Positions 11,913 through 22,273 of a stretch of 64,000 nucleotides of DNA are shown here, one piece after another. This DNA is from an uncultured Roseobacter sp. GTDB lineage: Bacteria > Pseudomonadota > Alphaproteobacteria > Rhodobacterales > Rhodobacteraceae. The DNA is taken from positions 186,001-250,000 of the forward strand of contig NZ_CANLYL010000005.1 of assembly GCF_947495275.1 (NCBI RefSeq). The letters run 5' to 3'. Both the position numbers and the translations under genes were made by a program. Numbering within the stretch: position 1 is the first letter of the stretch; each line of letters starts with the position of its first letter. The notes beneath the pieces were generated by a model. That model made no database searches and was not told where the DNA came from. It was given only the letters and a program-made list of their open reading frames with translations.

Positions 11913-14210
11913 TTGTCGCGCCACGCGTTGTCTCCATCCAAATTGACCCGTTTTGCAATAGATGCACAGAAGCGTCTGGGCACACTCGTTTTGATGGCCG
12001 TTCTGTTGGGTGTGCTGGCATTGGCGTCGCCGGATATCCTGGCGCGCAAGGTGCTTTTTTCGGCATGTTTGTCGCTTCTTGTCTTGAGCTGCATCCTGAT
12101 GTCGCTTGCGCAGCGTTATAAAAAGAGCAATTCCGCGACTGTTTCATTGCTTGCGGATTTCATTGGAAACGATTCCTCCCCAAGTTTTCTGACAGATCAG
12201 GAGGGCGAAATTCTCTCTGCGAATGTCGCCGCCCGAAAACGATTTACAAAAGATATCGAAGATACGATCAGCGGCACTCTGAAAAACACCCTGGCAAACC
12301 CCAGCGGGATCGTCTTTCGCCTGCAGACCCGCGCAGAACTCGAAGGATCAGCACGAGAAGATTTGGTGACCCGGAAGGGTCATATTCGCCTTGTCGTCCA
12401 TCAGGCCGGTTCGGAAAAATTCCTGTGGCGGCTGGATGATGTGCCGCTTGCGGCGCAACAGGCCGAGGGGCCGACGTTGCCGATGATCCTGATCGGGCGG
12501 ACAGATGCCGTCCTTTACATGAACGAAGCTGCCCGGAAATTGGCCGGTGGCCGGATCAAGACATTGGACCGCCTGTTCAAGCACCTCCCTGTCGTGCCGG
12601 GCACGGTATGCGACATCGCCGGCGTCGAGGGGCCGACCCGCGCGCTGGTGAGTGAAGTTGATGCCGGCGCTGGCAGACGCGCGCTCTATTTGTTGCCGCC
12701 CGGGTCCGAGCCGATGGTCAAGGACGGTTGGAATGTCTTTCAGGACTTGCCGGTCCCGCTCCTCAAAGTTTGCCCTGATGGACGGGTGCAGTCTTATAAC
12801 CGTCAGGCGGCTGGACTTATTGGGGTAGCACTCAAGGACGAAGTGCAGCTTTCCGACCTGATGGAGGGTCTGGGCCGCTCCATAACCGATTGGCTGACCG
12901 AAACGCTTGCCGGACGGACTGCGCAGAATTCGGAGTTCCTGAGGCTGAAGCGCACTGACAAGGAAGTCTTCGTTCAGGTAACCCTCAATCGTGTGACCGA
13001 AGAGGGCAAACCTGCGCTGATCGCGGTGCTCAACGATGCCACCGAGCTGAAGTCGCTGGAAGCCCAGTTCGTGCAAAGTCAGAAGATGCAGGCGATCGGG
13101 CAGCTCGCAGGCGGTGTGGCGCATGATTTCAATAATCTGCTCACGGCGATCTCCGGCCATTGCGACTTGCTGTTGCTGCGACATGACCAGGGAGATCCTG
13201 ATTTCAGCGATCTGGTTCAGATCAACCAGAACGCCAACCGTGCCGCTGCTCTGGTTGGGCAACTCCTCGCATTCTCGCGCAAACAAACACTGCGTCCCGA
13301 AACGCTCGACATGCGGGACACACTTTCGGACCTCACGCATCTTCTAAATCGTCTCGTGGGCGAAAAGATCACGCTGACACTCAGCCACGACCCGGTTCTG
13401 GATCCGATCCGCGCCGATAAACGTCAGCTTGAGCAGGTCCTGATGAACCTTGTGGTCAATGCCAGAGATGCAATGCCCCAAGGCGGGCAGATCAGAATCG
13501 TGACGGAATGCACCGATCTGGAAAAGCCTCTCGAACGGGATCGTGTGAGCGTTCCGCCAGGTCGATACGTTACCGTGCAGGTTTCCGACGACGGTGTGGG
13601 AATTCCATCGGACAAGCTGCAAAAGGTGTTTGAGCCGTTCTTCACCACCAAGAGGACCGGCGAGGGAACCGGGCTTGGTCTTTCCACGGCCTATGGCATT
13701 ATCAAGCAGACTGGCGGCTATATCTTCGTCGACAGCACGGTCGGGACGGGCACTTGTTTCACGCTCTACTTCCCGGTTCTTGAACACCCGGAAACCGCAG
13801 CCCCGGCCGAGCGACAGATTGCTGCAAAACCTACCGGAAAACATGGCGACGGCGTGATCCTGTTGGTGGAGGACGAAGCGCCCGTGCGCGCCTTCGCCAG
13901 CCGCGCATTGCGCTTGCGGGGATATACAGTACTGGAGGCAGATTCCGCTGAAGCCGCCCTCAAAACCCTTGAAGACGCTTCGCTGAATGTCGATGTCTTT
14001 GTGACGGATGTGGTGATGCCCGGTATGGATGGGCCAAGTTGGGTGCGCGAAGCGCTGAAAGAACGGCCCGGCGTGCGGGTGGTGTTTGTCTCGGGTTATG
14101 CCGAGGACAGCTTCGGCGAAACACAGATCAAGATTCCCAATTCGGTCTTTCTGCCCAAACCATTTTCCCTCAATGATCTGACGGACACAGTGCATCAGCA
14201 ACTACACTGA
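11913..14210 (+). CDS. cckA: Hybrid sensor histidine kinase CckA
   Basis: A 765-residue membrane hybrid kinase/phosphatase at the top of the CckA-ChpT-CtrA relay, which in roseobacters controls motility, gene-transfer-agent production and quorum-linked traits. Two N-terminal membrane segments (about residues 21-42 and 47-66) are followed by two PAS-like regions, then the H-box QLAGGVAHDFNNLLTAISGH with His404, the HATPase_c domain (N box NLVVNARDAMP, G boxes DDGVGIP and GTGLGLSTAYG), and a C-terminal receiver with Asp699 in DVFVTDVVMPGMDG. The start is TTG at 11913 behind GGGAG; the next in-frame ATG would delete the first membrane segment. Its 3' end overlaps the convergent sulfotransferase gene by nine bases. 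Confidence 0.93.
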   Translation: MSRHALSPSKLTRFAIDAQKRLGTLVLMAVLLGVLALASPDILARKVLFSACLSLLVLSCILMSLAQRYKKSNSATVSLLADFIGNDSSPSFLTDQEGEILSANVAARKRFTKDIEDTISGTLKNTLANPSGIVFRLQTRAELEGSAREDLVTRKGHIRLVVHQAGSEKFLWRLDDVPLAAQQAEGPTLPMILIGRTDAVLYMNEAARKLAGGRIKTLDRLFKHLPVVPGTVCDIAGVEGPTRALVSEVDAGAGRRALYLLPPGSEPMVKDGWNVFQDLPVPLLKVCPDGRVQSYNRQAAGLIGVALKDEVQLSDLMEGLGRSITDWLTETLAGRTAQNSEFLRLKRTDKEVFVQVTLNRVTEEGKPALIAVLNDATELKSLEAQFVQSQKMQAIGQLAGGVAHDFNNLLTAISGHCDLLLLRHDQGDPDFSDLVQINQNANRAAALVGQLLAFSRKQTLRPETLDMRDTLSDLTHLLNRLVGEKITLTLSHDPVLDPIRADKRQLEQVLMNLVVNARDAMPQGGQIRIVTECTDLEKPLERDRVSVPPGRYVTVQVSDDGVGIPSDKLQKVFEPFFTTKRTGEGTGLGLSTAYGIIKQTGGYIFVDSTVGTGTCFTLYFPVLEHPETAAPAERQIAAKPTGKHGDGVILLVEDEAPVRAFASRALRLRGYTVLEADSAEAALKTLEDASLNVDVFVTDVVMPGMDGPSWVREALKERPGVRVVFVSGYAEDSFGETQIKIPNSVFLPKPFSLNDLTDTVHQQLH

Positions 14211-14834
14211 CAACCCCTCTGGGCGAACGCTGTCATAGAGTTCAAATTCCGCGGCGCACTTGCGTCTGAGCCTGTCTTCAACCTCCTTGGATAACGACAA
14301 TGCCATCTCCGGGGAGATATTTTCGCGTCCGATATCCGGCAAAACACCGACGCGATCTTTCAGGAACGCCTGTATGAGAGCTTGGTTTTCATAAGCAAAA
14401 AGATATGTCACGAGGGTGCCATTCGCTTGTGGTGCCAGAAAACGGGCCTGGCTGCCCACATCTGCAAAGGGCGGCGGTTTGCCTTTGCTGTACGCCACCA
14501 CGAATTCGTCAAAACTCACATCGAATGTGGCTTTTGGGTCGCCAAGCATCGAAGGCCGCTGACGATAGCGATACCAGCTTCCCAGCCAGCTGATCGGTTC
14601 GCGCACGACGGCCATGACCTGGAGTTCGGTGCCGCAAACTTTTTCATACATTGGTCGAATGAAGCGATTGTAGCGATAGAGAGGTGCGTGTTTGAGCGCG
14701 GGTGGGTTGCTGATGACATGATCTGCGATCCCCGAATAAGCTTTTTCATAGGCGGTCGTGCCGGTTTTCGGAACGGACAGAAATACCAGACGCGGTTTGT
14801 AAAAGACGAGCACCTGAACCGCTCCCGAAAACAA
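14202..14834 (-). CDS. Sulfotransferase-family protein
   Basis: A 210-residue PAPS-dependent sulfotransferase-like protein. The 5'-phosphosulfate-binding loop is VPKTGTT (residues 21-27) and the 3'-phosphate motif is VVREPISWLGSWYRY. A conserved His in LKHAPLYR may act as base. It would move sulfate from PAPS to a hydroxyl on a sugar, lipid or small molecule, but the acceptor is unknown. The gene stands alone: it is divergent from recA and convergent and overlapping with cckA. Relatives in marine alphaproteobacteria often sit with surface polysaccharide genes, which is not the case here. No strong ribosome-binding site supports the chosen ATG. Confidence 0.78.
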   Translation of the reverse strand: MFSGAVQVLVFYKPRLVFLSVPKTGTTAYEKAYSGIADHVISNPPALKHAPLYRYNRFIRPMYEKVCGTELQVMAVVREPISWLGSWYRYRQRPSMLGDPKATFDVSFDEFVVAYSKGKPPPFADVGSQARFLAPQANGTLVTYLFAYENQALIQAFLKDRVGVLPDIGRENISPEMALSLSKEVEDRLRRKCAAEFELYDSVRPEGLSV

Positions 14835-14925
14835 GTTGATGTATTTAAACTACTCTTTAACGAGTTTCGGAAAGAAATGAATTAGTGAAATTTTGATTGA
14901 AATGTTCTCCTTTTGGTCTCATAAG

Positions 14926-14940
14926 GAACGTAATGAGAAC
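14926..14940 (+). promoter_or_regulatory. LexA (SOS) box upstream of recA
   Basis: GAAC-GTAATGA-GAAC is an exact direct repeat with 7-bp spacing, the alphaproteobacterial LexA box (GTTC-N7-GTTC on the other strand). It lies 66 bp before the recA start. A weaker GTTC-N7-GGTC at 14904-14918 is probably not functional. Confidence 0.85.
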
Positions 14941-15006
14941 ATTACAGGATCCGACACCGGCGCGCATTGCCGAGTTTCGTGAAGTATGACACTAAGGGGA
15001 AATAGA

Positions 15007-16086
15007 ATGGCAACGGCAGATTTATTGAGCATGAACAGCAAAAAAACCGCAGACAAACAGAAAGCGCTGGATTCCGCGCTGGCTCAGATTGAACGTCAGT
15101 TTGGTAAAGGTTCCATCATGAAGTTGGGGCAGGAAGGGGCTGTTCAGGATATCAAGGCCAGTTCCACCGGTTCTCTGGGGTTGGATATTGCGCTTGGGAT
15201 CGGCGGGTTGCCCATGGGGCGGATCGTGGAAATCTACGGGCCTGAAAGTTCGGGCAAAACCACTCTGACGCTGCACTGTGTTGCGGAGCAGCAGAAGGCC
15301 GGTGGTGTTTGTGCCTTTGTGGATGCCGAGCATGCGCTTGACCCGACCTATGCCAAGAAACTCGGCGTCGATCTTGACGAGCTTCTGATCAGCCAACCCG
15401 ATACCGGTGAGCAAGCGCTGGAGATTACCGATACGCTGGTCCGATCCGGTGCGGTGAACATGGTGATTGTCGATTCGGTGGCTGCCCTTACACCCAAATC
15501 CGAACTTGAAGGCGATATGGGCGACAGCTCCGTCGGAGTTCAGGCCCGCCTGATGAGCCAGGCAATGCGCAAGCTGACAGGCTCCATAAGCCGTTCGAAC
15601 TGCATGGTGATCTTCATCAACCAGATCCGCATGAAAATCGGCGTCATGTTTGGCTCACCGGAAACCACCACCGGTGGCAATGCGCTCAAGTTCTACTCCT
15701 CTGTGCGTCTGGACATTCGCCGCATTGGTGCGCTGAAAGACCGCGATGAGGTGGTGGGCAACCACACCCGCGTGAAGGTTGTCAAAAACAAAGTCGCGGC
15801 CCCCTTCAAGCAGGTCGAATTTGATATCATGTATGGCGAAGGCATCTCCAAGATGGGCGAATTGCTCGATCTCGGTGTTGCCGCTGGCGTCGTCGATAAA
15901 TCCGGGTCCTGGTTCAGCTATGGTGACGAGCGCATCGGGCAGGGCCGCGAGAATGCCAAAGGCTTCCTGCGCGAAAATGTGCAGATGGCGTTGGAGATCG
16001 AAGACAAGATACGCGCAGCCCATGGTCTGGACTTCGATATGCCAGCACATGAACGCAAGGAAGATGACGACATTCTCGAAGCGTAA
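15007..16086 (+). CDS. recA: Recombinase RecA
   Basis: A 359-residue DNA-dependent ATPase that forms the recombination filament and triggers LexA self-cleavage. Walker A is GPESSGKTT (from residue 78), followed by the Walker B region [12 protein letters not shown] and the DNA-binding loops around [16 protein letters not shown] and [17 protein letters not shown]. The C-terminus is acidic ([12 protein letters not shown]), as usual. The start at 15007 ([10 protein letters not shown]) follows an AAGGGG site about eight bases upstream; a start seven codons earlier lacks one. It has its own LexA-controlled promoter and a strong terminator. Confidence 0.98.
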   Translation: MATADLLSMNSKKTADKQKALDSALAQIERQFGKGSIMKLGQEGAVQDIKASSTGSLGLDIALGIGGLPMGRIVEIYGPESSGKTTLTLHCVAEQQKAGGVCAFVDAEHALDPTYAKKLGVDLDELLISQPDTGEQALEITDTLVRSGAVNMVIVDSVAALTPKSELEGDMGDSSVGVQARLMSQAMRKLTGSISRSNCMVIFINQIRMKIGVMFGSPETTTGGNALKFYSSVRLDIRRIGALKDRDEVVGNHTRVKVVKNKVAAPFKQVEFDIMYGEGISKMGELLDLGVAAGVVDKSGSWFSYGDERIGQGRENAKGFLRENVQMALEIEDKIRAAHGLDFDMPAHERKEDDDILEA

Positions 16087-16111
16087 CACGCGTTACATAG
16101 TCTTCAAAAGC

Positions 16112-16148
16112 AGGGCGCACCGAAAGGGCTGCGCCCTCTTTGCTTTTT
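16112..16148 (+). terminator. Intrinsic terminator of recA
   Basis: A perfect 8-bp stem AGGGCGCA/TGCGCCCT with a 10-nt loop, followed by the T-rich stretch CTTTGCTTTTT. It lies 25 bp after the recA stop. Confidence 0.85.
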
Positions 16149-16229
16149 AACGTCTTTGAGACGTGGACAGCCGGGAACGGGGCGGCTATTTGATCAAGAC
16201 CACAATTCCACGCTCAAAGGCCCCGGTTT

Positions 16230-18887
16230 ATGCAAACCCTGAACGATATCCGCTCCACCTTCCTGTCCTATTTTGACACGCAGGGCCATGCGGTTGTGCC
16301 ATCGAGCCCGCTGGTGCCGCGCAACGATCCGACCTTGATGTTCGTGAACTCCGGCATGGTGCAGTTCAAAAACCTCTTCACAGGTGTCGAAACCCGCGAC
16401 TACAAGCGCGCCACGACGGCGCAAAAATGCGTGCGGGCGGGTGGCAAACACAACGATCTGGACAACGTTGGCTATACCGCGCGCCACCATACTTTCTTTG
16501 AAATGCTGGGGAATTTCAGCTTCGGCGATTATTTCAAGGATGATGCCATCCCGTTTGCCTGGAACCTGATCACCGGCGAATTCGGCATCCCCAAAGAACG
16601 GCTCTATGTCACTGTCTATCACACGGATGACGAAGCGTTTGAGATATGGAAAAAAGTCGGTGTGCCGGAAGAGCGGATCATCCGCATCGCCACGTCCGAC
16701 AATTTCTGGCAGATGGGCCCCACCGGCCCCTGCGGTCCGTGCACCGAAATCTTCTACGATCACGGCGATCACATCTGGGGCGGTCCTCCGGGCAGTCCGG
16801 AAGAAGACGGCGACCGTTTTATCGAAATCTGGAACATCGTTTTCATGCAAAACGAGCAGTTCGAAGATGGCTCGATGATCGATCTGGAAATGCAGTCGAT
16901 TGACACTGGCATGGGATTGGAACGCATTGGTGCGCTTCTGCAGGGAAGCCATGACAACTATGACACGGATCTCTTCAAATCGCTGATCGAAGCCTCGGCC
17001 CATGCTACCGGCGTCGATCCCTACGGCGATCAGAACGTGCATCACCGCGTGATCGCCGATCACTTGCGATCCACGTCCTTCCTGATGGCCGATGGGGTCA
17101 TGCCATCGAATGACGGGCGCGGCTATGTGCTGCGGCGCATCATGCGGCGGGCCATGCGCCATGCGCATCTTTTGGGTGCAAAAGACCCGTTGATGCATCG
17201 CCTGGTGCCGGCGCTGGTTCAGAAAATGGGCGCGGCCTATCCCGAACTTGGTCAGGCGCAATCCATGATCGAACAGACGTTGTTGCAGGAAGAAACCCGG
17301 TTCCGTCAGACGCTGGATCGCGGTTTGAAATTGCTCGACGAAGAATTGGCGCGTCTGCCCGAGGAAGCAGATTTGCCGGGTGATGCCGCCTTCAAGCTCT
17401 ATGATACCTACGGGTTCCCGCTTGATCTCACACAGGATGCGCTGCGCGAGAAGGGGCGGTCGGTCGACACCGACGGTTTCGACGCGGCCATGGCAGAGCA
17501 GAAAGCCAAGGCACGTGCCGCGTGGTCGGGCTCCGGCGAAGCCGCGGATGCGACGATCTGGTTTGATGTGGCAGATAAACACGGCACGACCGATTTCCTT
17601 GGCTACGACACCGAAGTGGCGGAAGGTCAGATTGTGGCGCTAGTGCAGGACGGCGCGGAAATCGCCAGTGCAGACCCCGGTCAAAACGTGCAGATCGCGC
17701 TGAACCAGACGCCTTTTTACGCCGAGAGCGGTGGTCAGGTTGGGGATACAGGTGTCATTCGCACAACCAGTGGCGTGGCCGAGATTTCTGACACGCGAAA
17801 ATCGGCCGGTGTTTTCATTCATATCGCGATGGTCACCGAAGGGTCAATCACCACCGGTGACGCCGCCGTTCTCGACGTTGATCATTCCAGACGTACCGCC
17901 ATCCGCGCGAACCATTCGGCCACGCACCTGCTGCACGAAGCCTTGCGCGAAGCTCTGGGCGATCACGTAGCACAGCGCGGATCGCTCAATGCGGAAGACC
18001 GGTTGCGGTTTGATTTCAGCCATACACAGGCCTTGAGCTTCGACGAACTGGCCAAAGTGGAAGCGGATGTAAACAGCTATATTCGCCAGAATGCTGCCGT
18101 TGAGACCCGGATCATGACGCCCGATGACGCGCGCGCCTTGGGCGCTCAGGCGCTCTTTGGTGAAAAATATGGCGATGAGGTGCGCGTCGTTTCCATGGGG
18201 CGCAAGGAGGGTTCCGGCAAAGGGTCTGATGGCAACACCTATTCGCTGGAGCTTTGCGGCGGCACCCATGTGCGCCAGACCGGTGATATCGGCGCATTTG
18301 TGACCCTGGGCGACAGCGCCAGCAGTGCAGGCGTACGCCGGATCGAAGCACTGACCGGGGCCGCGGCCCTGTCATATTTACGCGCGCAGGATCATCGACT
18401 GGCCGAGGTCGCACTGGATCTCAAAGCGCAGGCGGCGGACGTGCCCGAAAGGGTCCGCAGTCTGATGGAAGAGCGCCGAAACCTGAGCAATGAGGTCGCT
18501 CAATTGCGCCGCGAACTGGCAATGGCGGGTGGCGGTGGCACAGATGCACCCGCAGCACAGGACGTCGGCGGGATCGCTTTCATTGCGCAGGTTCTGACGG
18601 GCGTGACGGGCAAGGACCTGCCGGCGCTTGTGGATCAGTTCAAGGAAAAACTGGGCAGCGGCGCTGTGCTGTTGATCGCTGATTCCGATGGGAAAGCGGC
18701 CGTCGCTGCTGGTGTGACCACGGATTTGACCGAACGCGCCTCAGCAGTTGATATCGTCAAGGCCGCAGTGGCGGAATTGGGCGGCAAGGGCGGCGGCGGA
18801 CGACCCGATATGGCGCAAGGCGGCGCAAAAGATGCTCAGAACGCCAAAGCCGCCATTGCCGCAGCAGAAAAAGTTTTGAAAGGGTAG
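16230..18887 (+). CDS. alaS: Alanyl-tRNA synthetase
   Basis: An 885-residue class II synthetase that charges tRNA-Ala and edits Ser- and Gly-tRNA-Ala. The N-terminal catalytic domain opens with [18 protein letters not shown] and [11 protein letters not shown]. The editing domain carries the Zn ligands in [12 protein letters not shown] and [12 protein letters not shown] coiled, glycine-rich C-Ala/DHHA1 domain follows ([13 protein letters not shown]). Length is normal and the frame is intact. Four bases separate it from the downstream DUF1330 gene. Confidence 0.97.
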   Translation: MQTLNDIRSTFLSYFDTQGHAVVPSSPLVPRNDPTLMFVNSGMVQFKNLFTGVETRDYKRATTAQKCVRAGGKHNDLDNVGYTARHHTFFEMLGNFSFGDYFKDDAIPFAWNLITGEFGIPKERLYVTVYHTDDEAFEIWKKVGVPEERIIRIATSDNFWQMGPTGPCGPCTEIFYDHGDHIWGGPPGSPEEDGDRFIEIWNIVFMQNEQFEDGSMIDLEMQSIDTGMGLERIGALLQGSHDNYDTDLFKSLIEASAHATGVDPYGDQNVHHRVIADHLRSTSFLMADGVMPSNDGRGYVLRRIMRRAMRHAHLLGAKDPLMHRLVPALVQKMGAAYPELGQAQSMIEQTLLQEETRFRQTLDRGLKLLDEELARLPEEADLPGDAAFKLYDTYGFPLDLTQDALREKGRSVDTDGFDAAMAEQKAKARAAWSGSGEAADATIWFDVADKHGTTDFLGYDTEVAEGQIVALVQDGAEIASADPGQNVQIALNQTPFYAESGGQVGDTGVIRTTSGVAEISDTRKSAGVFIHIAMVTEGSITTGDAAVLDVDHSRRTAIRANHSATHLLHEALREALGDHVAQRGSLNAEDRLRFDFSHTQALSFDELAKVEADVNSYIRQNAAVETRIMTPDDARALGAQALFGEKYGDEVRVVSMGRKEGSGKGSDGNTYSLELCGGTHVRQTGDIGAFVTLGDSASSAGVRRIEALTGAAALSYLRAQDHRLAEVALDLKAQAADVPERVRSLMEERRNLSNEVAQLRRELAMAGGGGTDAPAAQDVGGIAFIAQVLTGVTGKDLPALVDQFKEKLGSGAVLLIADSDGKAAVAAGVTTDLTERASAVDIVKAAVAELGGKGGGGRPDMAQGGAKDAQNAKAAIAAAEKVLKG

Positions 18888-18891
18888 GACC

Positions 18892-19179
18892 ATGGGAGCC
18901 CTTTGGATCGCACATGTCACGGTGACAGATGACGACGCCTACAGCAAATACGCAGCCCTTGCCACGGAGGCGATTGCAGCGCATGGCGGGACTTTTATCG
19001 CACGCGGTGGACGGTTTGTTCAACTCGAAGGGCGCGCGCGCCCTCGCAATGTCGTCGCGCGTTTCCCCGACGTAGAAACAGCTGAAAAATGTTATCGTTC
19101 AGATGTTTATCAAGAGGCACTGAGCCACGCGCGCAATGCCAGCGAACGTGAATTGATGATTATCGAAACCAACGAATGA
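18892..19179 (+). CDS. DUF1330 family protein
   Basis: A 95-residue ferredoxin-like (dimeric alpha-beta barrel) protein with the usual DUF1330 landmarks: AALATEAIAAHGGTFIARGG, then LEGRARPRNVVARFPD, and YRSDVYQEALSHARNAS near the end. No enzymatic function is established for the family. It starts four bases after alaS, so it should be cotranscribed with it, but no functional link to tRNA charging is evident. Confidence 0.85.
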   Translation: MGALWIAHVTVTDDDAYSKYAALATEAIAAHGGTFIARGGRFVQLEGRARPRNVVARFPDVETAEKCYRSDVYQEALSHARNASERELMIIETNE

Positions 19180-19220
19180 AGGTTCGACCGCTCTAAGAGG
19201 GCGGACGATCACCTTGCGTC

Positions 19221-21038
19221 TTAGCTGGCTCTGGCCATCCGTTTGCGTTCATGCGGGTCAAGGTAGCGCTTGCGCAGACGAATGGCGTTTGGCGTCACTT
19301 CGACCAGTTCATCATCGTCGATATAGGCAATCGCCTCCTCCAACGAGAGGTTCATCGGCGTGGTCAGACGCACGGCTTCATCCGTCCCGGAGGCGCGCAC
19401 ATTGGTCAGTTTCTTGCCCTTGAGTGGGTTCACTTCGAGATCGTTTTCGCGGCTGTGCTCCCCGATGATCATGCCAGTGTAGACATTCGCCTGCGCGCCG
19501 ATCATCATTCTACCGCGCTCTTCGAGGTTCCAGAGCGCATAGGCCACAGATGTCCCATTCTCCATGGAAATCAGCACACCTGCGCGTCGTCCGGGGATCG
19601 GCCCTTTGTGCGGCGCCCAGGTATGAAACACCCTGTTCAGAACACCCGTGCCACGGGTATCGGTCAGGAATTCGCCGTGATAGCCAATGAGACCACGTGA
19701 AGGAACGTGGGCTACAATCCGCGTTTTGCCAGCACCAGCTGGCTTCATTTCTACCAACTCGCCGCGTCGCGTCCCGGTGATTTTTTCAATGACCGCCCCA
19801 GAATATTCATCATCGACGTCGATTGTCGCTTCTTCGATGGGTTCATGCCGTACGCCATCGATCTCCTGAAACAGGACCTGTGGGCGCGAAATGCTCAGTT
19901 CAAACCCTTCCCGGCGCATGTTTTCGATCAGAACGCCCATTTGCAATTCGCCACGACCCGCGACTTCGAACGCCTCGCCGCCGGGGGTGTCGCTGATCTT
20001 GATTGCAACATTGGATTCCGCTTCCTTCATCAGCCTTTCGCGGATCACACGCGATTGCACCTTCTTGCCATCGCGCCCGGCCAACGGGCTGTCATTAATG
20101 CCAAAGGTCACAGTGATGGTGGGCGGATCGATGGGTTGGGCGGGCAGCGCCTCAGTGACTGATGATGCGACGATGCTGTCGGCCACGGTGGCCTTGGACA
20201 TGCCCGCAAGGCTGACGATATCGCCCGCTTCAGCCAGATCAATCGGTTGCTGCGTCAGTCCGCGGAAGGCCAGAATTTTGGTGACACGGAAATTTTCTAT
20301 CAGCCCGCCGTCGCGCGACAGGGCCTTGACGGTCTCACCTGCCTTCAAGGTGCCGGATTCGACGCGACCGGTGAGGATACGACCGATGAACGGATCGGCC
20401 CCAAGCGTCGTGGCCAGCATGCGAAAAGGCTCATCCCGTTGCGCAATCTGCGCCGGGCTGGGTACGTGGTCTACAATAAGGTCAAAGAGGGCGGAGAGAT
20501 CAGCGCGCGGGCCGTCCAGTTCCATATCTGCCCAACCGCTGCGCCCGGACGCATACATCGCCGGGAAATCAAGCTGATCATCATCCGCCCCGAGATTGGC
20601 GAAAAGATCAAAGCACTCGTCCAACGCGCGATCCGGTTCTGCGTCGGGTTTGTCGACCTTGTTGAGCACCACGATCGGACGCAGGCCAAGCGCCAGCGCT
20701 TTTGATGTCACGAATTTGGTTTGCGGCATCGGGCCTTCTGCGGCGTCCACCAGAAGAACGACGCCATCGACCATGGAGAGAATCCGCTCTACTTCGCCGC
20801 CGAAATCCGCGTGGCCGGGCGTGTCGACAATGTTGATGCGCGTGCCTTTCCATTCGACCGATGTCGCCTTGGCCAGAATGGTGATGCCGCGCTCCCGCTC
20901 CAGATCATTGCTGTCCATGGCGCGTTCAGCGGTGGCCTGATTTTCACGAAAGGTGCCGGATTGTTTGAGCAATTCATCCACGAGCGTCGTTTTACCGTGA
21001 TCGACGTGAGCAATGATTGCGATGTTACGCAGGTCCAT
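19221..21038 (-). CDS. typA: Ribosome-associated GTPase TypA/BipA
   Basis: A 605-residue translational GTPase involved in 50S assembly and stress adaptation. G1 is [15 protein letters not shown] at the N-terminus, G3 [14 protein letters not shown] and G4 [14 protein letters not shown]-like domains follow, and then the BipA-specific C-terminal domain (VHTWAPHKG region and [17 protein letters not shown]). The start at 21038 ([16 protein letters not shown]) fits the family N-terminus; the 14 residues of the longer frame do not. It is transcribed alone and converges with the DUF1330 gene. Confidence 0.96.
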   Translation of the reverse strand: MDLRNIAIIAHVDHGKTTLVDELLKQSGTFRENQATAERAMDSNDLERERGITILAKATSVEWKGTRINIVDTPGHADFGGEVERILSMVDGVVLLVDAAEGPMPQTKFVTSKALALGLRPIVVLNKVDKPDAEPDRALDECFDLFANLGADDDQLDFPAMYASGRSGWADMELDGPRADLSALFDLIVDHVPSPAQIAQRDEPFRMLATTLGADPFIGRILTGRVESGTLKAGETVKALSRDGGLIENFRVTKILAFRGLTQQPIDLAEAGDIVSLAGMSKATVADSIVASSVTEALPAQPIDPPTITVTFGINDSPLAGRDGKKVQSRVIRERLMKEAESNVAIKISDTPGGEAFEVAGRGELQMGVLIENMRREGFELSISRPQVLFQEIDGVRHEPIEEATIDVDDEYSGAVIEKITGTRRGELVEMKPAGAGKTRIVAHVPSRGLIGYHGEFLTDTRGTGVLNRVFHTWAPHKGPIPGRRAGVLISMENGTSVAYALWNLEERGRMMIGAQANVYTGMIIGEHSRENDLEVNPLKGKKLTNVRASGTDEAVRLTTPMNLSLEEAIAYIDDDELVEVTPNAIRLRKRYLDPHERKRMARAS

Positions 21039-21146
21039 GACGAGAGCCTTTATTGGGAGATCGCGCGCCTGAAGGCGCATGTGTTGGGGGGCGCATACCG
21101 CGCCTCCTGTCGGAAAGCTAGGGGAAATCGGACAAGCCGCTGCGGC

Positions 21147-21482
21147 TTAATGCGTCGCCGTTTTGGAAAAGAGGTGAATGATGAGGATCCCGACGATGAT
21201 CAATGAAAGCCCCAGGGTTGCAGGCAGGTCCAACCGTTGACCGAAAACAACGAACCCGATGATTGCGATCAAAACAATGCCAAGCCCGGACCAGATCGCG
21301 TAGACGATGCCGACAGGCATGAATTTCAGTGCGAGTGCCAGAAGGTAGAACGAAATAGCATAGGCCACGACCACGAGGACCGATGGCCAGAATTTGCTGA
21401 ACTGCTGGCTGGCTTGCAGGGCGGTTGTGCCGATGGTTTCCGCCGCAATGGCGAGGACGAGGTAGATGTAATGCAACGGCAT
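21147..21482 (-). CDS. Small multidrug resistance (SMR) family transporter
   Basis: A 111-residue four-helix inner-membrane protein. The proton/substrate-coupling Glu is at residue 15 in LAIAAETIGTTALQAS, and the dimer signature is YAIWSGLGIVLIA. Relatives export quaternary ammonium compounds, guanidinium or polyamines against protons. It lies 15 bp downstream of an Lrp-type regulator in the same direction and is probably controlled by it. Whether it is an EmrE- or Gdx-type exporter cannot be decided by eye. Confidence 0.88.
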   Translation of the reverse strand: MPLHYIYLVLAIAAETIGTTALQASQQFSKFWPSVLVVVAYAISFYLLALALKFMPVGIVYAIWSGLGIVLIAIIGFVVFGQRLDLPATLGLSLIIVGILIIHLFSKTATH

Positions 21483-21497
21483 TGGGGGGCCTTTCGC

Positions 21498-21956
21498 TCA
21501 GAGCGGCAATTGATGCGTGTCTTTGATCTGCTCCATCACGAAACTGGCCGAAACATCCGACAGAGGAACGCGCCGGATCAGCGCCTGATAGAGCCTGTCG
21601 TAATCGGCCATATCTGCGACACGGGCGCGGATCAAGTAGTCGAGATCGCCGGTCATTCTGTAAACGCCCAGAATCTCCGGCATGGATTGGGTCGCTTTCT
21701 TGAAAGCCTCCAACCAGTCCGGCGCATGGGCGTTGGTGCGGATCATCATGAAGACCATCAAACCAAGCCCCAGTGCGTTTGGATCCAGCAAGGTCACGCG
21801 CGCGGAGATCACACCAGCCGCCTCAAGCGCCTTGATCCGGCGCCAGCAGGCATTGCGGCTCAGGTTGACCGCATCACTCAATGCGTCAAGCGACTGGCTT
21901 GCGTCCCGTTGCAGAAAGGAGAGGATTCGTCGATCTGTTTCATCAATTTTCAACAT
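21498..21956 (-). CDS. Lrp/AsnC-family transcriptional regulator
   Basis: A 152-residue regulator with an N-terminal winged helix-turn-helix (KIDETDRRILSFLQRD, then LSRNACWRRIKALEAAGVI) and a C-terminal RAM ligand-binding domain (VYRMTGDLDYLIRARVADM). The start at 21956 (MLKIDETDRRI) fits the family; a 12-residue longer form is also open and neither has a clear ribosome-binding site. It is the first gene of a two-gene unit with the SMR transporter and is divergent from the DUF6356 gene, so it may control both directions from the 110-bp gap. Confidence 0.88.
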   Translation of the reverse strand: MLKIDETDRRILSFLQRDASQSLDALSDAVNLSRNACWRRIKALEAAGVISARVTLLDPNALGLGLMVFMMIRTNAHAPDWLEAFKKATQSMPEILGVYRMTGDLDYLIRARVADMADYDRLYQALIRRVPLSDVSASFVMEQIKDTHQLPL

Positions 21957-22066
21957 ATTCGCCAAATTAGAAGGAAAATATCCCCTATACAAACAAAACT
22001 TTAAAACGTTTGGGATAACTTCTCATGAGTATCGCGCTAAAACTGCTCAACAAACAGGAGATTCAA

Positions 22067-22273
22067 ATGTTCCAGCGCATCTTTCTTGAACACCCCGCCA
22101 CGGTTGATGAGACCTTTTTCCAGCACATGCGGTTTGCGATGACATTTGCACTGGCGCTTTTTGCTGCCGCCGGGGCGGCACTCGTGCACGCTTTCATCCC
22201 GTGTCTTTTTGAAAAAACCGCCAGCCGGATCATCACCCGGCTCTATGGTCGCATTCACAACCGGGGGCACTGA
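22067..22273 (+). CDS. DUF6356 family small membrane protein
   Basis: 68 residues: a conserved N-terminus FQRIFLEHPATVDETFFQHM, then one hydrophobic segment (FAMTFALALFAAAGAALVHAF) and a basic tail. This matches the small DUF6356 proteins of alphaproteobacteria, whose function is unknown. The start at 22067 is set by AGGAG seven bases upstream; an earlier ATG at 22025 has no site. Its stop shares one base with the ATG of the amidotransferase gene (TGATG), so the two are translationally coupled. Confidence 0.75.
   Translation: MFQRIFLEHPATVDETFFQHMRFAMTFALALFAAAGAALVHAFIPCLFEKTASRIITRLYGRIHNRGH

Noticed and set aside
14904..14918. GTTC-N7-GGTC as a second LexA box before recA.
   Set aside because: The second half deviates, and the exact box 22 bp downstream is sufficient.
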